DNA of 5,206 nt, taken from NCBI GenBank assembly GCA_046317875.1, contig JBKCVN010000021.1:1-5206 (forward strand), in the 5' to 3' direction. Every line of letters begins with the position of its first letter. Position 1 is the stretch's first letter. The DNA comes from 2-01-FULL-41-14 sp046317875. Lineage in GTDB: Bacteria; Pseudomonadota; Alphaproteobacteria; UBA7879; UBA5542. The notes under the pieces are model-generated. The model was given only the letters and a program-made list of their open reading frames with translations. It did no database searches and had not been told where the DNA came from. The position numbers and the translations under genes are program-made. Positions 1-5,206 of this stretch are shown one piece after another.

Positions 1-271
1 GTCTTTATTATATGCAAGCCTAGGTGCCGGCCTTTTTGGGTATACTGGATGGGGCATATTGCTTAAAAAATATCCAGCTGCCGTGGTGGCCCCTTTCTCT
101 CTTTTGGTGCCCGTATTTGCCATTGGGTTTGCCTATCTATCTTTAAATGAAGCATTAACATCTACCAGCATTTATGGGTGTCTACTCGTGATTATAGGTT
201 TACTTCTAAATCAGGTCAGAATGGATCTATCCAAACCAAAAATATTTGGTTTCTTTTCTTCCAAGCCTTGA
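1..271 (+). CDS. EamA/DMT-family transporter, C-terminal part (5' end outside window)
   Basis: This is the last 89 or so residues of an inner-membrane exporter of the drug/metabolite transporter superfamily (EamA domain). It reads open from base 2 to a TGA at 269-271. Visible are a Gly-rich helix (GAGLFGYTGWG), then the family-typical stretch YPAAVVAPFSLLVPVFAIGF leading into LSLNEAL, and a last hydrophobic helix around IYGCLLVIIGLLLN, followed by a short basic cytoplasmic tail. The APFSLLVPVF block followed by an acidic residue is what I recall from the second EamA repeat of proteins annotated as O-acetylserine/cysteine or amino-acid metabolite exporters, where GE is commoner than the NE seen here. 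The substrate cannot be read from this fragment. An in-frame TTG at 59 could be called as a start, but the frame stays open with recognisable EamA sequence upstream of it, so it is internal. The next gene begins 31 nt downstream on the same strand, with no terminator between, so co-transcription is likely. Confidence 0.85.
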   Translation, partial: SLLYASLGAGLFGYTGWGILLKKYPAAVVAPFSLLVPVFAIGFAYLSLNEALTSTSIYGCLLVIIGLLLNQVRMDLSKPKIFGFFSSKP

Positions 272-302
272 CCCTCTTTACTTTCCCCTTTAATGTAAAA
301 GC

Positions 303-497
303 ATGCATTTATTCCTCTTTTACGCTTTCTGTCTTTTGCTTTCTTGTGCTGGCTGCAGCCCTAGCCAATATCCGCGACTCAAAGACGTGCCTAACTACAC
401 ACCCCCTTCTATTTCTATAGAACAAGCACAAAAAGAAATATCAGAACTAAAAGCCGAACGGGCCAGCTCATCGTCTTCGCAAAACACCAATGCTTGA
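303..497 (+). CDS. Small putative lipoprotein, 64 aa
   Basis: I do not recognise a family. The first 14 residues are strongly hydrophobic (HLFLFYAFCLLLS) and lead into two candidate lipidation cysteines: Cys15 in LLSC, which fits a lipobox best, and Cys18 in CAGC. The mature part is short and polar. It has a PPSISIEQAQKEISELKAERA stretch that could form a short helix or coiled coil, and it ends in five serines and QNTNA. The N-terminus lacks the usual basic residues; only His2 is present. The ATG at 303 has no clear Shine-Dalgarno, but a stop codon at 291-293 excludes any earlier start. The gene begins 31 nt after the transporter, and its final ATGCTTGA contains the recJ start, so translation may be coupled. 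Such small lipoproteins often sit beside recJ only by chance. The tight packing and signal-like N-terminus support a real gene, but a spurious frame is not excluded. Confidence 0.6.
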   Translation: MHLFLFYAFCLLLSCAGCSPSQYPRLKDVPNYTPPSISIEQAQKEISELKAERASSSSSQNTNA

Positions 498-2247
498 TCT
501 AGGCCTTTCTCCTTCCATTCAGATCAACGATCAATTATCCCTAAAAGGAAAAGTTTGGCAGTTGAAAGAAAGCAATGAACGGGATGTTTTGGGCCTTATG
601 CAAAAATATAATTACCCTGAACTTTTTGCCCGACTTTTAAGCCAAAGATGCCCCGAAGCCATTCACCCTGAACGTTTTCTGGCCCCTAAATTGCGGGATT
701 TATTACCCAATCCCTTTCTTTTAAAAGATATGGAAGCAGCGACATCTCGTATAAAACAAGCCATAGAAAAAAAAGAAAAAATAACTATTTTTGGCGATTA
801 CGATGTGGATGGCGCAACATCTACGTCTTTGCTGGTATCCTATCTCACTTTTTTGGGTGCTTATGTGAATTTTTATATTCCAGATCGTATTCAAGAAGGC
901 TATGGTCCCTCAGTCGAGGGATTTGATAAATTACACTCTCAAGGCACTCAGCTGGTTATTACCGTGGATTGTGGAACTGCGGCCCACCCCCCCCTGGCGC
1001 ATGCACAAAATTTGGGGCTAGACGTGGTAGTTATTGATCACCATATTCCTGAAAAAGAACTACCCCCAGCCCATGCCATTGTAAACCCTAACCGCCAGGA
1101 CGATTCCTCGGGATATGAATACTTATGCGCTGCCGGTGTTACTTTTTTAGTGATGGTGGCCCTACAATCCCAGTTAAAAGAAACAGGCCTCCCGCTGCCC
1201 GATCTTAAATTATTTCTTGATTTGGTAGCTCTCGGAACAGTCTGTGATGTGGTCCCCCTTAAAGGATTGAACCGAGCCTTTGTGCAACAAGGTCTTGTGG
1301 TTCTTAACAAACAACTGAATTGCGGACTCAAAACATTGGCCCATGTGGCAGGAATCGAAGGCCCATGTACGGCTTATCACCTGGGATATATCTTAGGCCC
1401 CCATATTAACGCCGGTGGTCGGATTGGAACAGCCAGCCTGGGAACCCAGCTTTTAACATCGCAGTCAGTAGACCACTCCCTGCCTTTGGCCCAACAACTT
1501 AATCAGCTGAACAAGGAACGAAAGGAAATTGAAGCCCAAGTACTGGCAGAAGCTTTACAAAAAGCCCAGGAATTCAAGGACCATGCTGTCCTTTGCATTG
1601 GAATGGAGAATTGGCACCCTGGCATCATAGGGATTGTGGCCGGACGTCTAAAAGAGAGTTTTCATAAGCCCGTTTTTGTGGTTGCTTTTGATAAGAACGG
1701 GATTGGCAAAGGATCAGGTCGATCGGTTGTTGGGATTAATCTTGGCAATTTGGTCCAAGAAGCCAAACACCAGGACCTCCTTTTAAATGGGGGAGGCCAT
1801 GCCATGGCCGCAGGCCTTACTGTTCAAAAAGACAAGTTTAAAGCCCTCCAGTTATTCTTTAATGAAAAAGGCAAATTGGGTGTCACCACCCCCGTTCTAG
1901 AGATTGATGGGACCATTCATTTACAGGGTATCACCACAGACCTTATTCGTCAGTTAGACCAGTTGGGCCCCTTTGGGGCCAGCAACCCCTCGCCTGTTTT
2001 TATGGTTTCATCTTGTCAGATCACCCGGTCCCAGATCAGGGGGGGTAAACATATCAGCTGCGCCCTTCGGTCCGAAGGGGGTAAATATTTAGAAGCCATG
2101 GCTTTTAACGCCGTGGGCACCCCTTTGGAAAAAGCCCTTTTAAACCCGGAAGATAAATTTTACCATCTGGCTGGATCTTTAAAAATTGATATCTGGCAAG
2201 GACGGGAAAAGATTAAATTTTATATCGACGATATTCGTTTTATTTAA
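490..2247 (+). CDS. recJ: Single-stranded-DNA-specific exonuclease RecJ
   Basis: RecJ degrades single-stranded DNA 5' to 3' in the cytoplasm. It acts with RecQ and RecFOR in gap repair, and also in mismatch and base-excision repair. The protein is 585 aa, close to the 577 aa of E. coli RecJ. The DHH phosphoesterase motifs are all present: GDYDVDG at 102-108 (metal-binding aspartates 103, 105, 107), VDCG at 159-162, DHH at 183-185, and GTVCDVVPL at 249-257. GPHINAGGRIG follows at 303-313. The DHHA1 part carries NWHPGIIGIVAGRL (374-387), GSGRS (408-412) and GGGHAMAAG (434-442). A C-terminal OB-like region includes LGPFGASNPSP near 492-502; the usual form I recall is PFGxGN. The ATG at 490 has no visible Shine-Dalgarno but overlaps the upstream stop. 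The N-terminal LKGKVWQL...ELFARLL region matches the expected RecJ start, which supports it. An eight-cytosine run lies inside the gene at 987-994. The 3' end overlaps a convergent gene. Confidence 0.97.
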   Translation: MLDLGLSPSIQINDQLSLKGKVWQLKESNERDVLGLMQKYNYPELFARLLSQRCPEAIHPERFLAPKLRDLLPNPFLLKDMEAATSRIKQAIEKKEKITIFGDYDVDGATSTSLLVSYLTFLGAYVNFYIPDRIQEGYGPSVEGFDKLHSQGTQLVITVDCGTAAHPPLAHAQNLGLDVVVIDHHIPEKELPPAHAIVNPNRQDDSSGYEYLCAAGVTFLVMVALQSQLKETGLPLPDLKLFLDLVALGTVCDVVPLKGLNRAFVQQGLVVLNKQLNCGLKTLAHVAGIEGPCTAYHLGYILGPHINAGGRIGTASLGTQLLTSQSVDHSLPLAQQLNQLNKERKEIEAQVLAEALQKAQEFKDHAVLCIGMENWHPGIIGIVAGRLKESFHKPVFVVAFDKNGIGKGSGRSVVGINLGNLVQEAKHQDLLLNGGGHAMAAGLTVQKDKFKALQLFFNEKGKLGVTTPVLEIDGTIHLQGITTDLIRQLDQLGPFGASNPSPVFMVSSCQITRSQIRGGKHISCALRSEGGKYLEAMAFNAVGTPLEKALLNPEDKFYHLAGSLKIDIWQGREKIKFYIDDIRFI

Positions 2248-3292
2248 AATAAGATTCTATTAACTCTTCTGGCACAGAAGATACTGACTTATATTTCCAC
2301 TCTGGCGATCTATCCTTATCAATCACAACCGACCGAATGCCTTCTAGAACCTCGTCCGTATTAAAAAATTTCAAAGCTAAATCCAGCTCGTTCTTCATGG
2401 CTTCGTTAAAAGATATGTTTTTCGACATTTTTAATAAATGGTGTGTAACAGCCACACTTAGGGGGGACGCTTCTAGAATTTTGCCAAAAACACCTTTCAT
2501 CCAAAAGTTTTTACAAAGACGCAATCCTTCTACCAAAAGGCCCGTATCTTCTTCATCAAAATAGTCATCTATAAGGGCTCGATGTTGTTGAAGTGGAGAC
2601 AGCATGGGCACAGGTTCTGAAAACAGCTCTAGAATGGCTGCAATCCCCCCTGCCGGATAAATACTTACATCTGTTTCGGTAAGGGCCGTCCACAAAAGGG
2701 GGAGATTTTTTTGGGGGATATAATGGGTCCCTATTCCCGTGTACAGGGCATCTGCTGCATTCATGCGATAACCTGACAACCCCAACAACATCCCTATTTT
2801 TCCCGGACATTTATTCAGAAAATAACTGCCCCCCACATCGGGAAAAAATCCGATAAAAACTTCAGGCATGGCCAGAACCGAATTTTCAGTGATAATCCGG
2901 TGGGATCCATGGACCGAAATGCCCATGCCTCCCCCCATGGTGATGCCATTCATGAAACTAAGATAGGGTTTGGGGTAATTAAAAATTAACTGATTCAATG
3001 CATATTCTTCTTCAAAAAACATCTTCAAAAAAGAATAATCATGATCCTTGCCCGCCTGATAAACTTCTTTTAAATCACCTCCTGCACAAAAAGCTTTCTC
3101 TGAATCGCTTTTAATGACTACAAATTGGATATCCGGATCATTTTTCCACACCAAGAGCTGTTTTTTCAAAGCCGAGATCATTTCGAAATTCAAAGAATTC
3201 AAAACATTTGAACGGTTTAGGGTCGCTATGCCTATCTGATTTTTTACCTCGAATAAAATACTCAATATTTTCATTTGTTTAATAAAACCCAT
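2240..3292 (-). CDS. Enoyl-CoA hydratase/isomerase-family protein, probable 3-hydroxyisobutyryl-CoA hydrolase
   Basis: This is a crotonase-fold protein of 350 aa. Its length and motifs point to the HIBCH branch (EC 3.1.2.4), which hydrolyses 3-hydroxyisobutyryl-CoA in valine breakdown, rather than to a hydratase of about 260 aa. Visible are AFCAGGDLKEVY (67-78, oxyanion-hole region), NGITMGGGMG (115-124), and AMPEVFIGFFPDVGGSYFL (141-159). In that last block Glu144 and Asp152 are eight residues apart, as are the Glu169/Asp177 active-site pair I recall from human HIBCH. ASPLSVAVT is at 275-283, and the branch-typical tail EGIRSVVIDKDRSPEW is at 317-332. The start is uncertain. The ATG at 3292 gives 350 aa, while the second ATG at 3274 (Met7, MKILSILFE) fits homologue N-termini equally well; neither has a clear Shine-Dalgarno. 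The gene is alone on its strand here, divergent from the outer-membrane gene. Other CoA thioester hydrolases or isomerases of the same fold are the main alternative. Confidence 0.9.
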   Translation of the reverse strand: MGFIKQMKILSILFEVKNQIGIATLNRSNVLNSLNFEMISALKKQLLVWKNDPDIQFVVIKSDSEKAFCAGGDLKEVYQAGKDHDYSFLKMFFEEEYALNQLIFNYPKPYLSFMNGITMGGGMGISVHGSHRIITENSVLAMPEVFIGFFPDVGGSYFLNKCPGKIGMLLGLSGYRMNAADALYTGIGTHYIPQKNLPLLWTALTETDVSIYPAGGIAAILELFSEPVPMLSPLQQHRALIDDYFDEEDTGLLVEGLRLCKNFWMKGVFGKILEASPLSVAVTHHLLKMSKNISFNEAMKNELDLALKFFNTDEVLEGIRSVVIDKDRSPEWKYKSVSSVPEELIESYFK

Positions 3293-3376
3293 GTCATTTA
3301 TAGATGATTTTCATTTTACAATAAATATTTTTGATAGTATTTTTTAATTTCAGTCTAACAATTATGAGGTAAAATA
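3293..3376. promoter_or_regulatory. Divergent intergenic promoter region
   Basis: These 84 very AT-rich bases must hold the promoters of both the minus-strand hydrolase and the plus-strand outer-membrane gene. For the plus strand, TTTACA (3315-3320) and TATTTT (3338-3343), 17 nt apart, form a plausible sigma-70 promoter. It would start transcription near 3350 and leave a leader of about 27 nt. For the minus strand, TAAAAT (complement of 3313-3318) could be a -10 element but has only a poor -35, and it overlaps the plus-strand -35. No clear operator or long inverted repeat was seen. The assignment is by eye only. Confidence 0.4.
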
Positions 3377-4048
3377 ATGAATAAAAAACTATCCGTACTG
3401 GCCCTTTTGCTGGCCGGAGCCAACCTGTCTGGCCACGCTACATCTTCCTGGGGCGGCCCTTATGTGGGTGCCACACTTAATTACCAACCAATAAAGTACG
3501 ACCTAACGTGTGACAATGATTTTGATAACCCAGATAGAAAAATGATCAAAGCTAAATCAACAAGAAATTTTGGAGGCAGTCTCCTTTTTGGTCACAATTT
3601 AACATCAGGGAATTTTATTTATGGTGCTGAACTTGATATTGGTACAGGTGTTTCAGGAAAAACAACAGCCTTAGAAGATCTTGGGGCTGCTGATGAAAAT
3701 GGTATAAAAATCAAGGCTCAATATCTAAGTCATGCCAGGGCCAGATTTGGATATGTTATGTTTGATAATTTTATGCCTTATGGGGGATTTGGGTTATCAG
3801 CTGGTCAATTTAAGATTCAAGCTTACAAAAACGATGAACCAGAGCATAATTTTAAAAGAAAAGATTTTATTATTTTAGGGACATCAATTTTTCTGGGTGC
3901 AGAATATTCTATGAACAATGACTGGAAAGCTCGTCTTGAATTTTCTCATGACAAACTTTCTACTCTCACAACAAATAGCTCCGACAATTCCATCATGATA
4001 AAACCAAACATAAACGGCCTTAAGGTTGGACTTTCTTATAAACTTTAA
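3377..4048 (+). CDS. Small outer-membrane beta-barrel protein (Omp25/OmpA-barrel-like)
   Basis: The 223-aa product begins with a classic signal peptide (MNKK basic end, then LSVLALLLAGANLSG) with likely cleavage after GHA near residue 21. The mature start SSWGGPYVGATLNY matches the WxGxYVGxxxGY opening I know from alphaproteobacterial Omp25/Omp31-like 8-stranded barrels. The rest alternates polar and hydrophobic residues with recurring glycines and aromatics, for example FGGSLLFGHNL, FIYGAELDIGTG, ARARFGYVMFDNFMPYGGFGLSAG, FLGAEYSMNNDWKARLEFSH, and the last strand GLKVGLSYKL. The order of hairpins and the length suit an 8-stranded barrel. The final residue is Leu rather than the common Phe. 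A single Cys lies at about residue 45 in the first long loop. The start is well supported: GAGGT at 3366-3370 lies 6 nt before the ATG. A strong terminator follows, so the gene is probably monocistronic. Its exact role (structural, adhesin or porin) cannot be told from sequence. Confidence 0.85.
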   Translation: MNKKLSVLALLLAGANLSGHATSSWGGPYVGATLNYQPIKYDLTCDNDFDNPDRKMIKAKSTRNFGGSLLFGHNLTSGNFIYGAELDIGTGVSGKTTALEDLGAADENGIKIKAQYLSHARARFGYVMFDNFMPYGGFGLSAGQFKIQAYKNDEPEHNFKRKDFIILGTSIFLGAEYSMNNDWKARLEFSHDKLSTLTTNSSDNSIMIKPNINGLKVGLSYKL

Positions 4049-4059
4049 ATGATTAGAAC

Positions 4060-4105
4060 CTTCTCTTGTCCCAATATGTTCAGGGGCAAGAGAAGATTTC
4101 TCTTT
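4060..4105 (+). terminator. Rho-independent terminator of the outer-membrane gene
   Basis: A 13-bp stem, with 4060-4072 pairing with 4083-4095 and one G-T wobble, closes a 10-nt loop. It is followed by the T-rich run ATTTCTCTTT. It starts 11 nt after the stop codon of the upstream barrel gene. In the opposite direction the stem is followed by GTTCTAATC, which is not T-rich, so it is unlikely to be an efficient terminator for the convergent minus-strand genes. Confidence 0.85.
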
Positions 4106-4165
4106 GTCCAACTATCTTCTACCTTCGTGCCTTTTTTTACGACAAAATATCTTATAGCATGAAAA

Positions 4166-4396
4166 CTATTGATCTTCTTTAAAGCTGAAAGTGCTACCAA
4201 AATTATCTTGAATTTTGTTTCCCTTCGAATCAGCCTCCAGGGGGCGAGACCCCACGCTGCATCCACGACTGTCCCATACGCACATGAATTTTGATTTGCA
4301 ATCTTGTTCTGTAAAGCTGCTTCTACAATTGGCCCAGTTTTTGTTATGAATCAAAGAAACAAGGGTGACCAAAAACACTAAAAACAATTTGTTCAT
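4166..4396 (-). CDS. Secreted cysteine-rich small protein, 76 aa (copy A)
   Basis: I recognise no family. The N-terminus (MNKLFLVFLVTLVSLIHNKNWA) is a plausible Sec signal peptide ending in Trp21-Ala22. The mature part of about 54 residues holds four cysteines (24, 33, 39, 46) spaced C-x8-C-x5-C-x-W-x4-C, then R51-x-L53, D56, and FG at 66-67. An even number of cysteines in an exported protein suggests two disulfides. The gene resembles its upstream neighbour (4448-4681) in length, the WA-before-Cys junction, the C-x5-C-x-W core and the tail. The start is set by AGGAG 7 nt upstream of the ATG at 4396; an earlier in-frame ATG at 4426 would place that site inside the coding region. It lies 51 nt after copy B on the same strand, with no terminator between, and probably shares its transcript. 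No convincing terminator was seen after it. The role is unknown. Confidence 0.75.
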   Translation of the reverse strand: MNKLFLVFLVTLVSLIHNKNWANCRSSFTEQDCKSKFMCVWDSRGCSVGSRPLEADSKGNKIQDNFGSTFSFKEDQ

Positions 4397-4403
4397 ATTT
4401 TCT

Positions 4404-4408
4404 CTCCT
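4404..4408 (-). promoter_or_regulatory. Shine-Dalgarno that fixes the start of copy A
   Basis: On the minus strand the sequence reads AGGAGAGAAAAT and then ATG, a good ribosome binding site 7 nt from the ATG at 4396. It favours that start over the in-frame ATG 10 codons further upstream, which would also put hydrophilic residues ahead of the signal peptide. Confidence 0.75.
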
Positions 4409-4447
4409 ACAGTACTTAAAATTCAAACGCTTTCATGAATGATTCTT

Positions 4448-4681
4448 TTATTTTTTAACGGTGAAAAAATCCAAAGCCCCCCCAAAAGTGGTGGATGATT
4501 GGCGATTGTCTGCGTCTGAATTCAACCCGCGGAAGCTTAATTCGCACTGTTGAACCTCGTCATTCCATTGGCACTGGGTAAAATGCCCGCAGCCATCTTT
4601 GTCGTGCTTCTTGCAAGCCCATCCAGAAACAGCAAACCCGACAAGGCCAAGAACGACCATAGTTTTTGCTTTATTTTTCAT
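4448..4681 (-). CDS. Secreted cysteine-rich small protein, 77 aa (copy B)
   Basis: This looks like a diverged sister of the 76-aa protein downstream, and I recognise no family. A basic start (MKNKAK) precedes a hydrophobic core (MVVLGLVGFAVSG) and Trp21-Ala22, with likely signal peptidase I cleavage just before Cys23. A lipoprotein is less likely, because Trp at -2 is not lipobox-like. The mature part has cysteines at 23, 31, 37 and 46 spaced C-x7-C-x5-C-x-W-x6-C, then R51-x-L53, D56 and FGG at 66-68. It is rich in Asp, Gln and Lys, hence hydrophilic, and probably periplasmic or secreted with two disulfides. The ATG at 4681 has a perfect AGGAGG 6 nt upstream. Only 16 nt separate it from the recR stop codon, so it is very probably co-transcribed with recR, although nothing ties its function to DNA repair. 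Confidence 0.8.
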   Translation of the reverse strand: MKNKAKTMVVLGLVGFAVSGWACKKHDKDGCGHFTQCQWNDEVQQCELSFRGLNSDADNRQSSTTFGGALDFFTVKK

Positions 4682-4687
4682 ATTTTT

Positions 4688-4693
4688 CCTCCT
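4688..4693 (-). promoter_or_regulatory. Strong Shine-Dalgarno of copy B in the recR gap
   Basis: A full AGGAGG on the minus strand lies 6 nt before the ATG at 4681 and inside the 16-nt gap after the recR stop. It is the best ribosome binding site in the window. It suggests copy B is translated well, and independently of recR termination. Confidence 0.8.
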
Positions 4694-4697
4694 GTTT

Positions 4698-5206
4698 TTA
4701 AATGGGTAATCGGGCCTTTAAAGCCGCCGCAATTGTTCCATCATCTAAATAGTCTAACTCGCCTCCAACTGGAACGCCATAGGCAATTCGGGTCACTTTT
4801 ATAGAAGAAGATTTTAATTTATCTGACAGATAATGGGCGGTGGTTTGCCCCTCTAAGGTGGCACTGAGGGCAATGATTACTTCGGTTATATTTCCAGACC
4901 CCAGGCGAGAAATCAGTTTTCCAATCGATAATTGATCGGGCCCAATTCCATCTAAGGCAGACAGCAAGCCCCCCAAAATATGGTATAACCCTTTATAGGT
5001 TCCCGTCCTTTCCATGGCCCACAAATCATCCACATCGGCAACCACACAAATAGAGGCAGCATCTCGACGGTCAGAAACACAAATTGAACACTCGGATGCC
5101 GTATCTAGATTGCCGCAGTGGTGGCAAATTTTTACTTTTTCTGAAACATCTAAAAGACTTTGATACAGGGGTTCCAGCGCGTACGATTTATTTTTTATTA
5201 AATATA
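4698..5206 (-). CDS. recR: Recombination protein RecR, N-terminus outside window
   Basis: RecR forms a DNA clamp with RecO/RecF and helps load RecA on gapped DNA. About 168 residues are visible, ending at a TAA at 4698-4700. The usual length is near 200, so about 30 N-terminal residues (part of the helix-hairpin-helix region) lie beyond the right edge. The C4 zinc finger reads CHHCGNLDTASECSIC, with cysteine codons between about 5079 and 5126. The TOPRIM domain follows: ICVV, then ADVDDLWAMERTGTYKG, LGGLLSALDGIGPDQL, ALSATLEGQTTAHYL, and the RecR-specific ending RIAYGVPVGGELDYLDDGT. A GTG at 5043-5045 could be called as a start but lies inside the TOPRIM domain, with the zinc finger open upstream, so it is internal. 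Compared with E. coli ICVVESPAD, the Glu after VV is Ala here, followed by Asp. Copy B of the cysteine-rich pair follows 16 nt downstream. Confidence 0.95.
   Translation of the reverse strand, partial: YLIKNKSYALEPLYQSLLDVSEKVKICHHCGNLDTASECSICVSDRRDAASICVVADVDDLWAMERTGTYKGLYHILGGLLSALDGIGPDQLSIGKLISRLGSGNITEVIIALSATLEGQTTAHYLSDKLKSSSIKVTRIAYGVPVGGELDYLDDGTIAAALKARLPI

Noticed and set aside
178..420. 80-aa plus-strand frame between the transporter and recJ
   Set aside because: It overlaps the transporter end and most of the lipoprotein in another frame, its residues look like low-complexity noise, and it has no ribosome binding site.
1038..1331. Minus-strand 97-aa frame inside recJ
   Set aside because: It lies entirely within well-supported recJ coding sequence and has no recognisable motif.
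2063..2079. Inverted repeat CCCTTC-GGTCC-GAAGGG inside recJ
   Set aside because: It is a short hairpin well inside coding sequence with no T-run after it, and is explained by the codons for an Arg-Ser-Glu-Gly stretch.
2337..2810. Two frames of 75 and 81 aa inside the hydrolase gene
   Set aside because: Both are shadows of the hydrolase reading frame, which carries all family motifs.
4097..4165. Possible terminator for the minus-strand recR-B-A unit
   Set aside because: Only weak stems of about 4 bp were found, and no stem is followed by a T-run in the minus direction.
3884..4266. Minus-strand frames across the barrel 3' end, terminator and copy A
   Set aside because: They overlap real genes and the terminator hairpin, and show no signal peptide, domain or ribosome binding site.
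4397..4426. Ten-codon N-terminal extension of copy A
   Set aside because: A good AGGAG lies between this ATG and the one at 4396, and the extension (NFKYCRRE) would spoil the signal peptide.
4550..4804. Plus-strand 84-aa frame opposite copy B and the recR end
   Set aside because: It is antisense to two supported genes and its composition looks like a shadow frame.

Overview
The window looks like ordinary chromosome from a moderately AT-rich alphaproteobacterium. This rests on family resemblance read by eye: a RecJ with an alphaproteobacterial-type N-terminus, a RecR with the alphaproteobacterial-style ELDYLDDGT ending, a 3-hydroxyisobutyryl-CoA hydrolase, and an Omp25-like small outer-membrane beta-barrel. 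The composition and the small secreted proteins would suit an intracellular or symbiotic lineage such as Holosporales, but that is inference. No mobile element, tRNA, rRNA, CRISPR array or phage gene was seen.

Layout. The left part (1-2247, + strand) is a tightly packed run: the 3' end of an EamA/DMT-family exporter, a 64-residue putative lipoprotein, and recJ. The lipoprotein overlaps the recJ start by 8 nt. recJ ends tail to tail with a minus-strand acyl-CoA hydrolase gene of the HIBCH type (2240-3292), and the two stop codons overlap within 8 nt. An 84-nt AT-rich gap then separates the hydrolase from a divergent outer-membrane protein gene (3377-4048, + strand), which is followed by a strong rho-independent terminator.

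The right part is a minus-strand series. recR runs in from beyond the right edge and is followed closely by two small secreted cysteine-rich proteins of 77 and 76 residues. These two look like diverged copies of each other: the same length, a signal peptide ending in Trp-Ala, four cysteines with a C-x5-C-x-W core, and a shared tail pattern. I recognise no family for them, and they are the most noteworthy feature of the window.

How the genes work together. recJ and recR both belong to the RecFOR/RecJ single-strand-gap repair route, but they sit in separate transcription units on opposite strands. The hydrolase belongs to valine catabolism. The barrel and the two cysteine-rich proteins are envelope or periplasmic products. 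No multi-gene defence or biosynthetic system is visible.
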